Source of the DNA: Lachnospiraceae bacterium
GTDB lineage: Bacteria; Bacillota; Clostridia; Lachnospirales; Lachnospiraceae
Reading direction: 5' to 3'
Assembly: GCA_017617545.1 (NCBI GenBank)
Contig: JAFZVZ010000005.1
Location: 1-61,938 of the forward strand
DNA: 61,938 nt
Within the stretch, counting starts at the first letter, position 1. Every line of letters begins with the position of its first letter. The translations under genes were made by a program, and so were the position numbers. Under the pieces are notes generated by a model that ran no database searches, had not been told where the DNA came from, and saw only the letters and a program-made list of their open reading frames with translations. This document shows, piece after piece, positions 25,141 to 34,609 of this stretch.

Positions 25141-27051
25141 ATGAACAAGAGAACGATCAAGGCGATCAACGGACGCGAGTGCAAGCTCACGGACGGACTG
25201 TTTCTTGAGAAGGAGCGGTGCAACCGCGAATACCTCACGGAGCTCACGGACGCGGGGCTTCTGCAAAACTATTACCAGGAGGCCGGCCTTGCGCAGAATT
25301 TCGGCGCGAAGGCGATGGCGCACCACGGCTGGGAGGATCCGTCCTGTCAGCTGCGGGGACATTTTCTGGGCCATTTCTTAAGCGCCTGCGCGATGCGAGA
25401 GTGGGCGGAGGGCGATGCCGAGCTGAAGGCGAAGGCCGACACGATCGTGCACGAGCTGGCGCGCTGCCAGAAGGAGAACGGCGGTCAGTGGGCAGCCTCA
25501 ATCCCGGAGAAGTATTTTACGTGGATCGCGCGCGGCAAGCAGGTATGGGCGCCGCACTACACGGTGCATAAGACCTTCATGGGACTTGCGGATCTGTACC
25601 GCCTGACAGGCAACAGGGAAGCGCTCGAGGTCGCGGACCGGTTTGCGGACTGGTTCGTCGCGTACACGGACGGGCGCACGCGTGAGGAGCTCGATGACAT
25701 TCTTGATTTTGAGACCGGCGGCATGCTGGAGGTGTGGGCGGATCTTTTGGAGGCGACCGGCAGTGACAAGTACCGTACGCTGATCGAGAGATATTACCGC
25801 GGACGCCTGTTTGACCCGCTTCTTAAGGGCGTTGACGTGCTCACCAACATGCACGCGAACACGACGATCCCGGAGGTGCTCGGGTGCGCCCGCGTCTACG
25901 AGGTGACGGGCGACGAGAAGTACCGTGACATCGCGCTTGCGTACTGGAAGCTTGCGGTGACGCAGCGAGGAGCCTTCGCGACCGGCGGTCAGACGCTCGG
26001 TGAGATCTGGACACCGCCGCACAGCATGGGCGCGCGTCTCGGGGATCGCAACCAGGAGCATTGCACGGTTTATAACATGATGCGGCTGGCGGACTTTGTG
26101 TTCCGTCAGACCGGTGACAAGGCATGCCTTGACTATATTGAGCGAAATCTGTACAACGGCATCTTCGCGCAGGGACATTACCGCGGCGGACATCTCGAAG
26201 GGGAAAATGCTCCCGGTGAAGGTCTGATCACCTACTATCTGCCGCTTCGCGCGGGTGCTCGCAAGAACTGGGCGAGCAAGTTTGATGATTTCTTCTGCTG
26301 TCACGGAACGCTCGTGCAGGCCAACGCGGTGCACAACCGCTACCTGTGGTACGCGGAGGGAGACCGCCTGTACACGGGCGTCTACGCGGATTCGGACGCG
26401 AAGTTTACGGTGAACGGCCGCGAGATTACGGTGGAGGAGCGCCGCGATCCTTTGAGCGGAAGCATTCAGGCAGCGGGAGACGCGGCTTCGAGCCAGGCGC
26501 TCTCGGACGATACGCGCAGATATCTGCATCACCCGGACCGTCGGGTGATGATGTTTACGATCCGCACGGAGCAGCCGGAGGAGTTTTCTCTTTGCCTCCG
26601 CGTTCCGGACTGGGCAAGAGGCGATGCCTATGCGCTGGTGATCGATAAGGACGGAAACGAGGTGCCGATGAAGACGGACAGAAGAGATTTCTTCGAGATC
26701 CGCCGTACCTGGAAGGACGGAGATCAGGTTCGTCTCTTTATACCGCTTGCGGTCTACACGATCCCGCTGGAGGGTGTGGAGCAGACGGTCGCGTTTGCGT
26801 ACGGACCGTGCGTTCTCGCCGCTCTCAGCTCCGAGGAGCGCGCGCTGCGCGTGTGCGGCGTGACGAGCCCGAGAGAACTGCTGACCCATGACAATGAGCG
26901 CGAGTGGGGCTCCTGGAACGATGTGTTCAGAACCCTGTATCAGGAGCGGGGCATGCGGTTTGTGCCTCTGTTCCGGATCGGTTACGAGAGATATCAGGTG
27001 TATTTTCCGCTGATCATCGAACAAAAACGTGACGGGATCCGCCTGTTGTAA
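25141..27051 (+). CDS. glycoside hydrolase family 127 (beta-L-arabinofuranosidase type)
   Basis: ATG 25141 is preferred (AGGAGG 9 nt upstream); ATG 25135 is only 3 nt from the SD. 636 aa, cytosolic (no signal). GH127/DUF1680 features: the (alpha/alpha)6 barrel with AHHGWEDPSCQLRGHFLGHF, the acid/base region TLGEIW, the zinc/nucleophile cysteines in QEHCTVYNMMRLA and FFCCHGTL. Known members release beta-L-arabinofuranose from plant cell-wall or glycoprotein oligosaccharides. Matches a plant-polysaccharide role together with the GH43 at 30052-31053. Confidence 0.93.
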   Translation: MNKRTIKAINGRECKLTDGLFLEKERCNREYLTELTDAGLLQNYYQEAGLAQNFGAKAMAHHGWEDPSCQLRGHFLGHFLSACAMREWAEGDAELKAKADTIVHELARCQKENGGQWAASIPEKYFTWIARGKQVWAPHYTVHKTFMGLADLYRLTGNREALEVADRFADWFVAYTDGRTREELDDILDFETGGMLEVWADLLEATGSDKYRTLIERYYRGRLFDPLLKGVDVLTNMHANTTIPEVLGCARVYEVTGDEKYRDIALAYWKLAVTQRGAFATGGQTLGEIWTPPHSMGARLGDRNQEHCTVYNMMRLADFVFRQTGDKACLDYIERNLYNGIFAQGHYRGGHLEGENAPGEGLITYYLPLRAGARKNWASKFDDFFCCHGTLVQANAVHNRYLWYAEGDRLYTGVYADSDAKFTVNGREITVEERRDPLSGSIQAAGDAASSQALSDDTRRYLHHPDRRVMMFTIRTEQPEEFSLCLRVPDWARGDAYALVIDKDGNEVPMKTDRRDFFEIRRTWKDGDQVRLFIPLAVYTIPLEGVEQTVAFAYGPCVLAALSSEERALRVCGVTSPRELLTHDNEREWGSWNDVFRTLYQERGMRFVPLFRIGYERYQVYFPLIIEQKRDGIRLL

Positions 27052-27219
27052 GGAGAGATTTTCCGTCGGAGGTAACTTCACGGAATCGGTTACGGAAAGC
27101 GGCCCGGAGGCGTTTTATCGCAATTTTTCAGCACTTGTTCGACAAGAGTAGAACTGTTATTTTACTTATGTTTCGTCAAATCGCACTATCCGTGTAGCAA
27201 CAATTCGGCATTTTGACCA

Positions 27220-27248
27220 TTGACATTTTCCTCGAAAGATGGTATATT
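27220..27248 (+). promoter_or_regulatory. strong sigma-A promoter
   Basis: TTGACA (27220-27225), 17-nt spacer, TATATT (27243-27248), with TGG before the -10. Drives the small membrane protein at 27310. Confidence 0.88.
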
Positions 27249-27309
27249 CTGTGGTAAGTTGTATTTACCAACTGAATGCGGTGATTCGTACCGGGAGAGG
27301 AGAGTGCAT

Positions 27310-27819
27310 ATGATTTATAACGATGAGCCGATCATTATCAAAGATGTTCATGTCCCCAGACGTGAATACACAGGCGAGCTTGGCGTTCCGCTGACCATCG
27401 CCGGACTTGCGGGAATTGTTGTTTCCGTGTTTCTTCCGTATGTGACGACGAAACTTTCGACAGATGCCGCGAGCCGGCACACCTTTACATCCTGGGAAGT
27501 GTCGGAAGTGTCTAACATCGGTTTTCTGAACAAGTATTTCTTCCTTGTATTCTCGCTTCTCGCGGTTGCTGCCGTGTGGAAGCAGTGCGGGCAGTTACTT
27601 GTTGCGTGCTGCGTATACTGGATCGGCAATTTCTTCTACTGCGTGACGAACGCGCACGCGTCGGAAGAGTTGTTCGCGGGAACGCAGTCGACGATCACCG
27701 AGACCTCGGGAGTGTTCGAGTACTCCATGGGGATCGGGTTCTATGTGTACGTTCTGGCGGTTGTGCTGTTTGTCGTCGGAACGGTGCTGTTCTGTATGGA
27801 ACAGGCAAGAGAAGAGTAG
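27310..27819 (+). CDS. hypothetical integral membrane protein (169 aa)
   Basis: ATG 27310 follows GGAGAGGAG. Four predicted membrane helices: VPLTIAGLAGIVVSVFLPYV, the NKYFFLVFSLLAVAAVW stretch, QLLVACCVYWIGNFFYC, and GFYVYVLAVVLFVVGTVLFC. A long loop before helix 2 and another before helix 4 may be exposed. Not recognised. It is alone between a strong promoter and a bidirectional terminator. Confidence 0.8.
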   Translation: MIYNDEPIIIKDVHVPRREYTGELGVPLTIAGLAGIVVSVFLPYVTTKLSTDAASRHTFTSWEVSEVSNIGFLNKYFFLVFSLLAVAAVWKQCGQLLVACCVYWIGNFFYCVTNAHASEELFAGTQSTITETSGVFEYSMGIGFYVYVLAVVLFVVGTVLFCMEQAREE

Positions 27820-27852
27820 ATGTAGGCAGAATGCCTGAGTGAATGAATGTGA

Positions 27853-27892
27853 AAGCGGGTCGGTGATCTCTCACCGGCCCGCTTATTTTGTA
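27853..27892 (+). terminator. bidirectional terminator
   Basis: A 14-bp stem with one mismatch (27853-27866 with 27871-27884), loop TCTC, then TATTTTGT. Lies between two convergent genes and could serve both. Confidence 0.88.
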
Positions 27893-27911
27893 TGTTTGCG
27901 ATTGTCAGACG

Positions 27912-29834
27912 TTATCTCATGTCCGCCTTCATCATGCGCTTGTTATCGTACATTCTCGTGTCAGCTCTTCGGAAAATAGCGCTGTAGTCGTCGCCGACGT
28001 GCTCGTTACAGTCTGCCATGCCCGAGGCCACGGAGATGCGGTCGATCGGCGAGATCGTCGTGTCGTTCCGAAGCTCCTCCATGCGCATGCGCATAGCCTG
28101 CAGATACTCGAAGCGCTGCTGGTAGTCGTCGTGTACCGCGATCGCGACAAACTCATCGCCGCCGATACGGAACACCGGACTGTGCTTGAAGGTGTTACAG
28201 ATCAGCTTGCAGCATTTCTTGATGTACTCGTCGCCGGCCTCGTGTCCGAGTTCGTCGTTGACCGGCTTTAAGTTGTTGATATCGAAGCAGACGACGGCAA
28301 ACGGTTCGAAATCCCCGCTGAGCATCTGCGTCTCCATCTTCTTGATGTACCGGTCGTAGGCGGTGCGGTTCTTGACGAAGGTGAGAGAATCTTTCTCCAT
28401 CAGCATCGACAGTTTCGTGTTCAGCGCGGTCAGCTGCATGTTGCGCCGGTAGGAGACGATGGCGCGGTTGAACCGGCTTTCGCACAGATGGAAAAATTTG
28501 TTCGGCATCCAGTCCAGGCGGTCCGTGATCACGATGTAACCGCAGACATAACTCTCAAAGTACGTCGGCACGAAGAAGTAAAAGTGGTTCGGTCCGGCCG
28601 GGTCGTCATCCGGCAGCAGCTGCGACGTCGGGATCACGCCTCCCGTGATCGGCTGACCGTTTCTCTTGGCGACGAAGGTATCCATGACATCCGCAAAATG
28701 ATGCTGCGGGTAATTTTCCATATCCGAGAGCGAAAAATCAACGATGTGCGGATCCAGCATGATATAGAAGGTGTCGCCTTCCTGCCCGATGGTGTTGCAG
28801 AAGAGTTTGTGAAGTTTCTCCTTCAGGTCCTCGTAGTCGACCGACTGAATGATCTCTTTCTCCATCGCGTGGAACCTGCCGTCGACAATGTCCGAAGTCA
28901 TGAATTTGCGCGGGATGTTGCGCGCGACGCTGCGTCGGCGCAGGTCGTCGTTCCGGCAGGTGAGACAGCCGCAACTCTCACCGGGGTGGAACACGCAATC
29001 CACAAGCTGTTCCTCGGGAACCTCCTCGCCGCGGAAGAGGTTCTGCAATGCCTCGACGGAAAGTTCCGCGACTGCTTCGTAGCGCTGGTCGACAGAGGCG
29101 ATGGAAGGGTAGAAGTTCTGTGCCTCCTCGAGAAAGTCAAATCCGGTGACGATCACGCTGTCGATCGGGAGACCGTTGTCGGTGAGCACGTAGCTGATCG
29201 TCTCGGCGAGCTGGTCGTTCGCGCAGACGAACGCGTCGGGAAGTTTCATACCATTCCGGATCCGTGCGCCGAACTCATACATCACCATTCCGATTTCCCA
29301 GTTGGAGTAGTAGATATTGGAATCGCTGAACGGAAGGTCATGTGAGCGCATGGAATCCCGCAGCGCGATCAGACGGTTGTTGGAGTCCTCATTTTCCCGC
29401 GAACCCGCGATAAATATGACATCCCGCATGTTGTGTTCTTCGATCAGGTGGTCGCACAACTGCCGCATGCCGGTGTAGTTGTTGACACCGATGTAATGGA
29501 ACCCGGGGTGCTGCATTCCGATGCTGAGGACCGGAATACCGGATCTTTCCAGCTTGGTGATCAGCTGGTTGATCACTTCCGTGAAGTTCAGCCCCGGCAC
29601 AAACATGATCGCCGCGTCAAATGTTCGCAGATCCGGCAGGTCGAAGATGGTGCTCATGCTCTTGATCTCGGTGTCCGAGGACGAGTAGATCGCATGACAC
29701 ACGAAGATATAGTAGTCGATTGAAAAATCCGGCGTATGCTTGGACAGGCCGTCAAGATAGCGGTATACGTTCTCGGCGTTCCAGCCGTTCACGAATACCG
29801 CGACTTTTTTCTTTCTTTTGTTCGCTTCTCCCAT
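27912..29834 (-). CDS. LacI-like sensor-GGDEF diguanylate cyclase
   Basis: Start ATG at 29834 (AGGGGG upstream); the TTG at 29861 is rejected for lack of an SD. 640 aa. Residues ~8-285 are a periplasmic-binding-protein/LacI-type sugar-sensing fold without the HTH and without a signal peptide, so sensing is cytosolic. A linker has CGCLTC. The C-terminal GGDEF domain carries an intact GGDEF at ~558-562, preceded by the KDSLTFVKNRTAYDRYI start helix. No RxxD inhibitory site is evident five residues before it. It probably makes cyclic di-GMP in response to a ligand. Flanked by GH127 and GH43 genes, so a pentose is a reasonable guess. Confidence 0.9.
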   Translation of the reverse strand: MGEANKRKKKVAVFVNGWNAENVYRYLDGLSKHTPDFSIDYYIFVCHAIYSSSDTEIKSMSTIFDLPDLRTFDAAIMFVPGLNFTEVINQLITKLERSGIPVLSIGMQHPGFHYIGVNNYTGMRQLCDHLIEEHNMRDVIFIAGSRENEDSNNRLIALRDSMRSHDLPFSDSNIYYSNWEIGMVMYEFGARIRNGMKLPDAFVCANDQLAETISYVLTDNGLPIDSVIVTGFDFLEEAQNFYPSIASVDQRYEAVAELSVEALQNLFRGEEVPEEQLVDCVFHPGESCGCLTCRNDDLRRRSVARNIPRKFMTSDIVDGRFHAMEKEIIQSVDYEDLKEKLHKLFCNTIGQEGDTFYIMLDPHIVDFSLSDMENYPQHHFADVMDTFVAKRNGQPITGGVIPTSQLLPDDDPAGPNHFYFFVPTYFESYVCGYIVITDRLDWMPNKFFHLCESRFNRAIVSYRRNMQLTALNTKLSMLMEKDSLTFVKNRTAYDRYIKKMETQMLSGDFEPFAVVCFDINNLKPVNDELGHEAGDEYIKKCCKLICNTFKHSPVFRIGGDEFVAIAVHDDYQQRFEYLQAMRMRMEELRNDTTISPIDRISVASGMADCNEHVGDDYSAIFRRADTRMYDNKRMMKADMR

Positions 29835-29860
29835 GATAACTACCCCCTTCCGTATTATCA

Positions 29861-29866
29861 ATTATA
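29861..29866 (-). promoter_or_regulatory. probable -10 of the GGDEF gene
   Basis: TATAAT on the minus strand about 27 nt before the ATG. The -35 17 nt away (TGGCAT) is poor. Confidence 0.5.
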
Positions 29867-29989
29867 CGACCTGTCGATGGAAAATGCCACAGGAATGTGA
29901 AAAAACCGCGTGTGTTTTGCAGAATGGACCGAAGTCTGCACGGAAACTGCAAAAATGCCGTGAAAGCGGACAGAATCAGCGAGTTTTTT

Positions 29990-30026
29990 GCAAAATAAAG
30001 CAAGCCGACCAGTGCGGCCGGCTTGC
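29990..30026 (-). terminator. terminator of the GH43 gene
   Basis: On the minus strand GCAAGCCG (30026-30019) pairs with CGGCTTGC (30007-30000), followed by TTTATTTTG. Confidence 0.82.
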
Positions 30027-30051
30027 GGGAAAGTCTCGTTGTTCTTCGGTA

Positions 30052-31053
30052 TTATCTCTCGAAGTCGTACGGATAAATCGTATCGATCGTTCCGTCCTCG
30101 TGGATGTTGAGCTTCGTGTACTTGACGCAGCGCTCGTGCGTGATGCCGCCCGAAAGCTCGCAGTCATGGTAGAAGAGATACCAGTCGTCGCCGATCTTCA
30201 CAACGGAGTGGTGCGTGGTCCAGCCGAGCACCGGCTCCATGATGCGGCCCTTGTAGGTGAAGGGGCCGTCCGGCTTCTCGCCCTCTGCGTAGCACAGATA
30301 GTGCGTGGTGCCGGTCGAGTAGGAAAGATAGTACTTGCCGTTGAACTTATGCATCCAGGGACCCTCGAAATATCTGCGGTCCTCGTCGCCTGCCTTGAGA
30401 GGCTCGCCGTTCTCGTCGAGGATCACAAGGTGCTTCGGCTCCGTGATGAATGCGGTGAGGTCGTCGTTGAACTCGGCGAACATCGGTCCGAGCGCGGGCT
30501 CGTCACCCTCCGGGCGATGAGCGTCGGGATCGTAGGAACCGGACTGCCACATCTCAAGCTGTCCGCCCCACAGGCCGCCGTAGTAGCAGTAGGTGCGGTC
30601 ATCATCGTCCACCAGTACGGCGGGGTCGATGCTGTAGCTGCCCTCAATGCACTTCTCCTGCGGCGTGAACGGGCCGACCGGGGAATCCGAAACAGCTACG
30701 CCGATGTGGAACTGGCCTTCGTAATCCTTCGCCGGGAATACGAGGTAGTATTTGCCGTTCTTGCATACGCAGTCAGGAGCCCACATCTGGTTCTTAACCC
30801 ACGGAACGTCGTCCTGCGACAGCGCGAGACCGTTGTCCACGCATTCCGAATCGAGGCTGTCCATGGACAGAACATGATAGTCCTGCATGATATACTGATC
30901 GCCGTTGTCGTCATCCGGGCAGTCATGCTCGAAATCGTGCGACGGGTAGATGTAAATCTTGCCGTTGAATACATGTGCGGACGGATCCGCGGTGAAGATG
31001 TTCTTTACAAGGGGCGTTCTCTCGTTGGCACGCTCCAGCTTGATCTTTTTCAT
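30052..31053 (-). CDS. glycoside hydrolase family 43 (arabinofuranosidase/xylosidase type)
   Basis: 333 aa, GAGGAGG 9 nt before the ATG. Five-bladed propeller family. The catalytic residues are visible: base Asp in IFTADPSAHVF, pKa-modulating Asp in GSYSIDPAVLV, acid Glu in RRYFEGPWMHK. No signal peptide, so it acts on imported oligosaccharides. The substrate (arabino- or xylo-oligosaccharide) is inferred from the family and the nearby GH127. Confidence 0.93.
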   Translation of the reverse strand: MKKIKLERANERTPLVKNIFTADPSAHVFNGKIYIYPSHDFEHDCPDDDNGDQYIMQDYHVLSMDSLDSECVDNGLALSQDDVPWVKNQMWAPDCVCKNGKYYLVFPAKDYEGQFHIGVAVSDSPVGPFTPQEKCIEGSYSIDPAVLVDDDDRTYCYYGGLWGGQLEMWQSGSYDPDAHRPEGDEPALGPMFAEFNDDLTAFITEPKHLVILDENGEPLKAGDEDRRYFEGPWMHKFNGKYYLSYSTGTTHYLCYAEGEKPDGPFTYKGRIMEPVLGWTTHHSVVKIGDDWYLFYHDCELSGGITHERCVKYTKLNIHEDGTIDTIYPYDFER

Positions 31054-31133
31054 CCTTTGAGTGTCCTCCTCTGCAATATATCTGTATAGTTGGGAGTAAC
31101 AGCGTGCTTATGACGGCACACTGCATCGTTGTC

Positions 31134-31162
31134 ATTATACAATAAGCGGAAAATGTGTGCAA
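31134..31162 (-). promoter_or_regulatory. promoter of the GH43 gene
   Basis: On the minus strand TTGCAC (31162-31157), 17-nt spacer, TATAAT (31139-31134). The leader is ~75 nt long. A GGAAAATG octamer lies within the spacer. Confidence 0.82.
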
Positions 31163-31200
31163 TACTATATTATCGCTTCCTGTTGTCTTATGTTATGCTA

Positions 31201-33636
31201 TCAGGTTGTCAGGCAGCGGTCCTGTCTGCGCTGAATCAGAAGCAGCGCCGTAGTGGCGATCCCGAGCGCGACGAGCAGCAGGAGCAGCGGCAGAGCCGCA
31301 CCGGTGCCGGCGGCAGCGGGTTCCTCGATGACGTTCGCGGCTTCTGTTGCGCGGGCGAGAAGCTCCGTGTCGGCAACAGGCTGCGCGTAACTGTAAGGGA
31401 TCGAAATCTCACGGTTGCCCGTGTCACGGGAGATCCATTCAAGGCTTGTGTATGTGAACTCCGCAACGCGGCCTTCTTTGGAGACAAAGCCCTCGGGAGC
31501 GTCGAGTTCGGTGATGTAATATACGTAACCCGTCGGCAGCAGCGAGATCAGGTCATCCGCTGTAGCTGTTGAGGCATTGCTGCCGGTCGAGGCGAAGTAA
31601 CCGTCCGCGTCGTACGTCTCGGTATCGACCGCGCCGAATCGTACGGAACCGGATCCGTCCGCGGAACCGATGGCGATCGGGGTGTCCTTCGCGATCAGCA
31701 GTGTTTTGCCGGAATAGTCGTAGATGTCCTGCTCACAGCAGAGCGCGAACCGTCCGCCGGATACGGGGCGGTTTAAGCGGTCCGTGACGGAAACCTCAAG
31801 GTTCAGCGACAGCTTGCTGCTGGCGAGCGTGCGCATGGCGAACGGCTCATCCTCCGACAAAACAACATAAACACGTGTGGCTCCGGCGGGACTGGTGTCC
31901 GACCAGCCTTCCGGCGGCGTATGGAGAACGATCGTGTACGAGCCGAGCGGAAGCTCGGTCGCCGTGACAGTGCCGTTGGCGCTTCCGGAGGCAATGCACA
32001 CCACAGTGCCGGACGGATACAGTACCTGACCGTTGAGTGTGATGTCGCCGGCCGCGAGGATCCGGTACGCGACCGTTGCGTTGCTTAAGGTTGACGCGGG
32101 ATTGGAGATACCCGCGGTTTTCACGGTGATGCCGGTGAGCTGATAGGCGCCCTCGGACGTCTGATCCCACGTGCCTGCATCCGCGTCCCACAGGCAGCCG
32201 AGCTTGTCGAGCTGGATGGAGACCGAGCCGGTGAGGTAGTTGTTCGTCACCGCACCGCCCTCGACGATCTCGACATCCTTGTCCCCGCGAACGGTGACCG
32301 TGTAGACGCTTCGGTTGGAACCGCAGCCGGGCGGCGGGGAGAGTTCGATGACATGGTACACGGCCTCGTGGCTCACGCCGTCGACGAGGAGACCGTTGAA
32401 CGTTGCGAGACCGTTCTCATCGGCAACGACCGTCTCTAAAGGCTTGCGCTCAATCAGCTGCTCGTAGGTGCCGGACTTGTCGTAGATACCGTACACGGCG
32501 CCTGCGATCGGGCGGTCCTCACCGCCGAATTGGGAGGCGTTGTCGTAGTCCGTAAGGTGGCAGGAGCCGAACTGCTCCCACTCAAGAAGCATCGCGACGG
32601 AGCTGTCCTGGTTGGCCGCGAGCGTGTTGTTGTTGACGGAAACACCCATGCGGGGGTTGAGGGCATCGATCTGCCATAGAGGGGAGTACTTCCACTCCGA
32701 GGTGATCTTCCGCTGGCGGAGATCCCACATCGCCGGATATACGTCGTCCTCGCGGTCGAGGTCGTTGAACGAGGAGTTGGTTGATTTTCCGTGTGCCTTA
32801 TCCCCGGGCAGGCGGCCGTTGGCAAGGCCCGTGTGGACCTTGGTGAGCACGGAGCGGAGCCCGTATGAGGAAAATTCTTCCATCAGGTCCTTGCGGATGA
32901 TCGATTTGACGGATGATATGGAAGCCTTGGCCGGATTGATGTCGTGTCCGTTCTCGCGGAACCATTCCTCGTCGTAGTACCCGACGACGGTTGTCACGTG
33001 CCACTTCGTCTGGTCGACATGGTTCTTGACGAGGATCGTGCCCCTCTGGGAGACGGCGTCGCGGAAATCGTCGGACCATTTGGCGGGGTTCGAGATATCA
33101 GCCTGGAAATCCTTCTTCTTGTCGGATTTGCGCACGGTAAAGACGAGCACGGGGTTCTTGGAGCTGTCGGGGATCAGGTAAACCTTCTGACCGTCCTTGA
33201 CATTTTCCAGAAAACCGCGAGAACCGCGCCACGAAAAATCCTTCCAGTCGGAGGAGGGAAGACCGTTGCAGTCGTACGCCTGGTATTTGCCGGGGTCCCA
33301 CTTCTTATCGCTGACGGAGAAGTAGCGGCTGTAGCCGATGGAGATGAAGGCGTGCGCGACAAGGCCGGAGCAGTCGAAGGACTGCGCCTTGAGAAAATGC
33401 CCCTTGCCCTTGACGTAGGCGCAGCCGATATGGGAAAGCATCTCGCCGAGGAATTTGTAGCGGAGCTTGTTCACGGCTTCGGCGCGCGCTTCCGGCGTTT
33501 CGTAGACCGGATATGAAGAAAGGAAGGCCGTGGAAGCTTCCGTCGCGGCATGGGCATAGTTCCCCATAGGCAGCAGCCCTGCGACGAGAACCGCGCAGAG
33601 CAGGAGGGAACAGAGCCGTTTCCGAAGGTGCTTCAT
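31201..33636 (-). CDS. secreted NlpC/P60-like surface protein with SpaA/Cna-B-type domains
   Basis: 811 aa, GGGAGGT SD. Signal peptide 1-31 (LCSLLLCAVLVAGLL ... AHA/ATEA). An NlpC/P60-type Cys site is seen in SFDCSGLVAHAF and a His candidate in WHVTTVVGYY, suggesting a peptidoglycan peptidase or amidase. The central and C-terminal parts contain prealbumin-like repeats (AGAVYGIYDKSGTYEQL..; SGGRFALCCEQD) of the kind found in Gram-positive adhesins and pilins. The C-terminus has a hydrophobic helix then RRQDR, but no LPxTG; only AAAGTGA precedes the helix. Probably membrane- or wall-anchored. Confidence 0.84.
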   Translation of the reverse strand: MKHLRKRLCSLLLCAVLVAGLLPMGNYAHAATEASTAFLSSYPVYETPEARAEAVNKLRYKFLGEMLSHIGCAYVKGKGHFLKAQSFDCSGLVAHAFISIGYSRYFSVSDKKWDPGKYQAYDCNGLPSSDWKDFSWRGSRGFLENVKDGQKVYLIPDSSKNPVLVFTVRKSDKKKDFQADISNPAKWSDDFRDAVSQRGTILVKNHVDQTKWHVTTVVGYYDEEWFRENGHDINPAKASISSVKSIIRKDLMEEFSSYGLRSVLTKVHTGLANGRLPGDKAHGKSTNSSFNDLDREDDVYPAMWDLRQRKITSEWKYSPLWQIDALNPRMGVSVNNNTLAANQDSSVAMLLEWEQFGSCHLTDYDNASQFGGEDRPIAGAVYGIYDKSGTYEQLIERKPLETVVADENGLATFNGLLVDGVSHEAVYHVIELSPPPGCGSNRSVYTVTVRGDKDVEIVEGGAVTNNYLTGSVSIQLDKLGCLWDADAGTWDQTSEGAYQLTGITVKTAGISNPASTLSNATVAYRILAAGDITLNGQVLYPSGTVVCIASGSANGTVTATELPLGSYTIVLHTPPEGWSDTSPAGATRVYVVLSEDEPFAMRTLASSKLSLNLEVSVTDRLNRPVSGGRFALCCEQDIYDYSGKTLLIAKDTPIAIGSADGSGSVRFGAVDTETYDADGYFASTGSNASTATADDLISLLPTGYVYYITELDAPEGFVSKEGRVAEFTYTSLEWISRDTGNREISIPYSYAQPVADTELLARATEAANVIEEPAAAGTGAALPLLLLLVALGIATTALLLIQRRQDRCLTT

Positions 33637-33688
33637 AACCGACCTCCCGGTAGAATTAACGCATCAGCGTCTCAGAATTGTAATAGTA

Positions 33689-33694
33689 ATTGTA
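33689..33694 (-). promoter_or_regulatory. extended -10 for the NlpC/P60-like gene
   Basis: Minus-strand TGATACAAT, an extended -10 with weak -35 TGGATT 17 nt away. Diverges from the rsmJ promoter only 25 nt further on. Confidence 0.55.
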
Positions 33695-33718
33695 TCACAC
33701 AGGAAAAGAAAAATCCAC

Positions 33719-33748
33719 TTTACGTAGGAATCCCCGATGATGTATATT
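33719..33748 (+). promoter_or_regulatory. promoter of rsmJ
   Basis: -35 TTTACG (33719-33724), 18-nt spacer, -10 TATATT (33743-33748). Confidence 0.62.
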
Positions 33749-33793
33749 AGAGAAAATGACGGCTATACTGTCAAAACTCGGAAAGGATTTCGT

Positions 33794-34453
33794 ATGGCAG
33801 ACGGAAAAACGGTAATCGAACAGCGCCCGGAGGGTCTCACACTGTGCGGTGAGGAGGGAGAATTGCGCGCGGATCTCACGCACATGCTCCCGCGGCTGAC
33901 GCAGAGAAACCTCGCGACGGAGTTGATCGTCAAGGCGGCGAAGGTGAAGGGCGACCGCACGAAAATGCTCGCTGTGGACGCGACCGCGGGGTTCGGCGAG
34001 GACGCTCTTCTGCTGGCGGCGGCCGGATTTCACGTCCGCATGTACGAGCGAAACGAGAGCATCGCGAGGCTTCTCGAGGACGCAATGCGCCGTGCCGCGG
34101 AGACACCGGAGCTTGCGCCGATCGTTGCGAGGATGGAGCTTGTGCACGGCGACAGCATCCCTGCGCTTAAGGAGATGGACCCCGCGCCGGATGTGATCCT
34201 TCTTGACCCGATGTTCCCGGAGCGCACGAAGAGCGCAGCGGTACGCAAGAAGTTCCAGCTGCTGCACCATCTGGAGGAGCCGTGCGCGGACGGTGAGGTC
34301 CTGCTTGCCGCGGCGATCGCGGCCAACCCGCGCAGGATCATCGTCAAGCGGCCGGTGAAGGGGGAGTACCTCGGCGGCGTGAAACCGTCATTTTCCCTGA
34401 CGGGCAAGGCGGTGCGCGTCGACGTGATCGTGCCGGCGAACGGGATCGGGTGA
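33794..34453 (+). CDS. rsmJ: RsmJ-like 16S rRNA (guanine-N2) methyltransferase
   Basis: ATG 33794 (GAAAGGA) rather than 33737. 219 aa. SAM site VDATAGFGEDALLLAAAGF, then YERN, and the family signature LLDPMFPERTKSAAVRKKFQ. In E. coli RsmJ methylates G1516 of 16S rRNA. The Firmicutes members are less studied, so the exact nucleotide is inferred. Confidence 0.88.
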   Translation: MADGKTVIEQRPEGLTLCGEEGELRADLTHMLPRLTQRNLATELIVKAAKVKGDRTKMLAVDATAGFGEDALLLAAAGFHVRMYERNESIARLLEDAMRRAAETPELAPIVARMELVHGDSIPALKEMDPAPDVILLDPMFPERTKSAAVRKKFQLLHHLEEPCADGEVLLAAAIAANPRRIIVKRPVKGEYLGGVKPSFSLTGKAVRVDVIVPANGIG

Positions 34454-34516
34454 GAATTTTCCGACGAATCAATACGACGGGATTTCATTGTTTTCGTGGC
34501 TTTTCGCGCGCACGTG

Positions 34517-34525
34517 TGGTATACT
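34517..34525 (+). promoter_or_regulatory. extended -10 promoter
   Basis: TGGTATACT without a convincing -35, about 85 nt before the gene at 34610. Confidence 0.5.
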
Positions 34526-34609
34526 GAACATTGGTGTGTATTTGGATATACTGATTTTGATATATTGCGTGTATTTCGGAAAATGGTAATAGTATAAGGA
34601 GGAGCGCGT

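Noticed and set aside
23091-25247. 718-codon minus-strand ORF
   Set aside because: It lies opposite two well-supported Nudix genes and a kinase. High-GC DNA often leaves long open antisense frames; composition is Arg/His/Val-rich without any domain.
25498-27081. 527-codon minus-strand ORF
   Set aside because: Antisense shadow of the GH127 gene.
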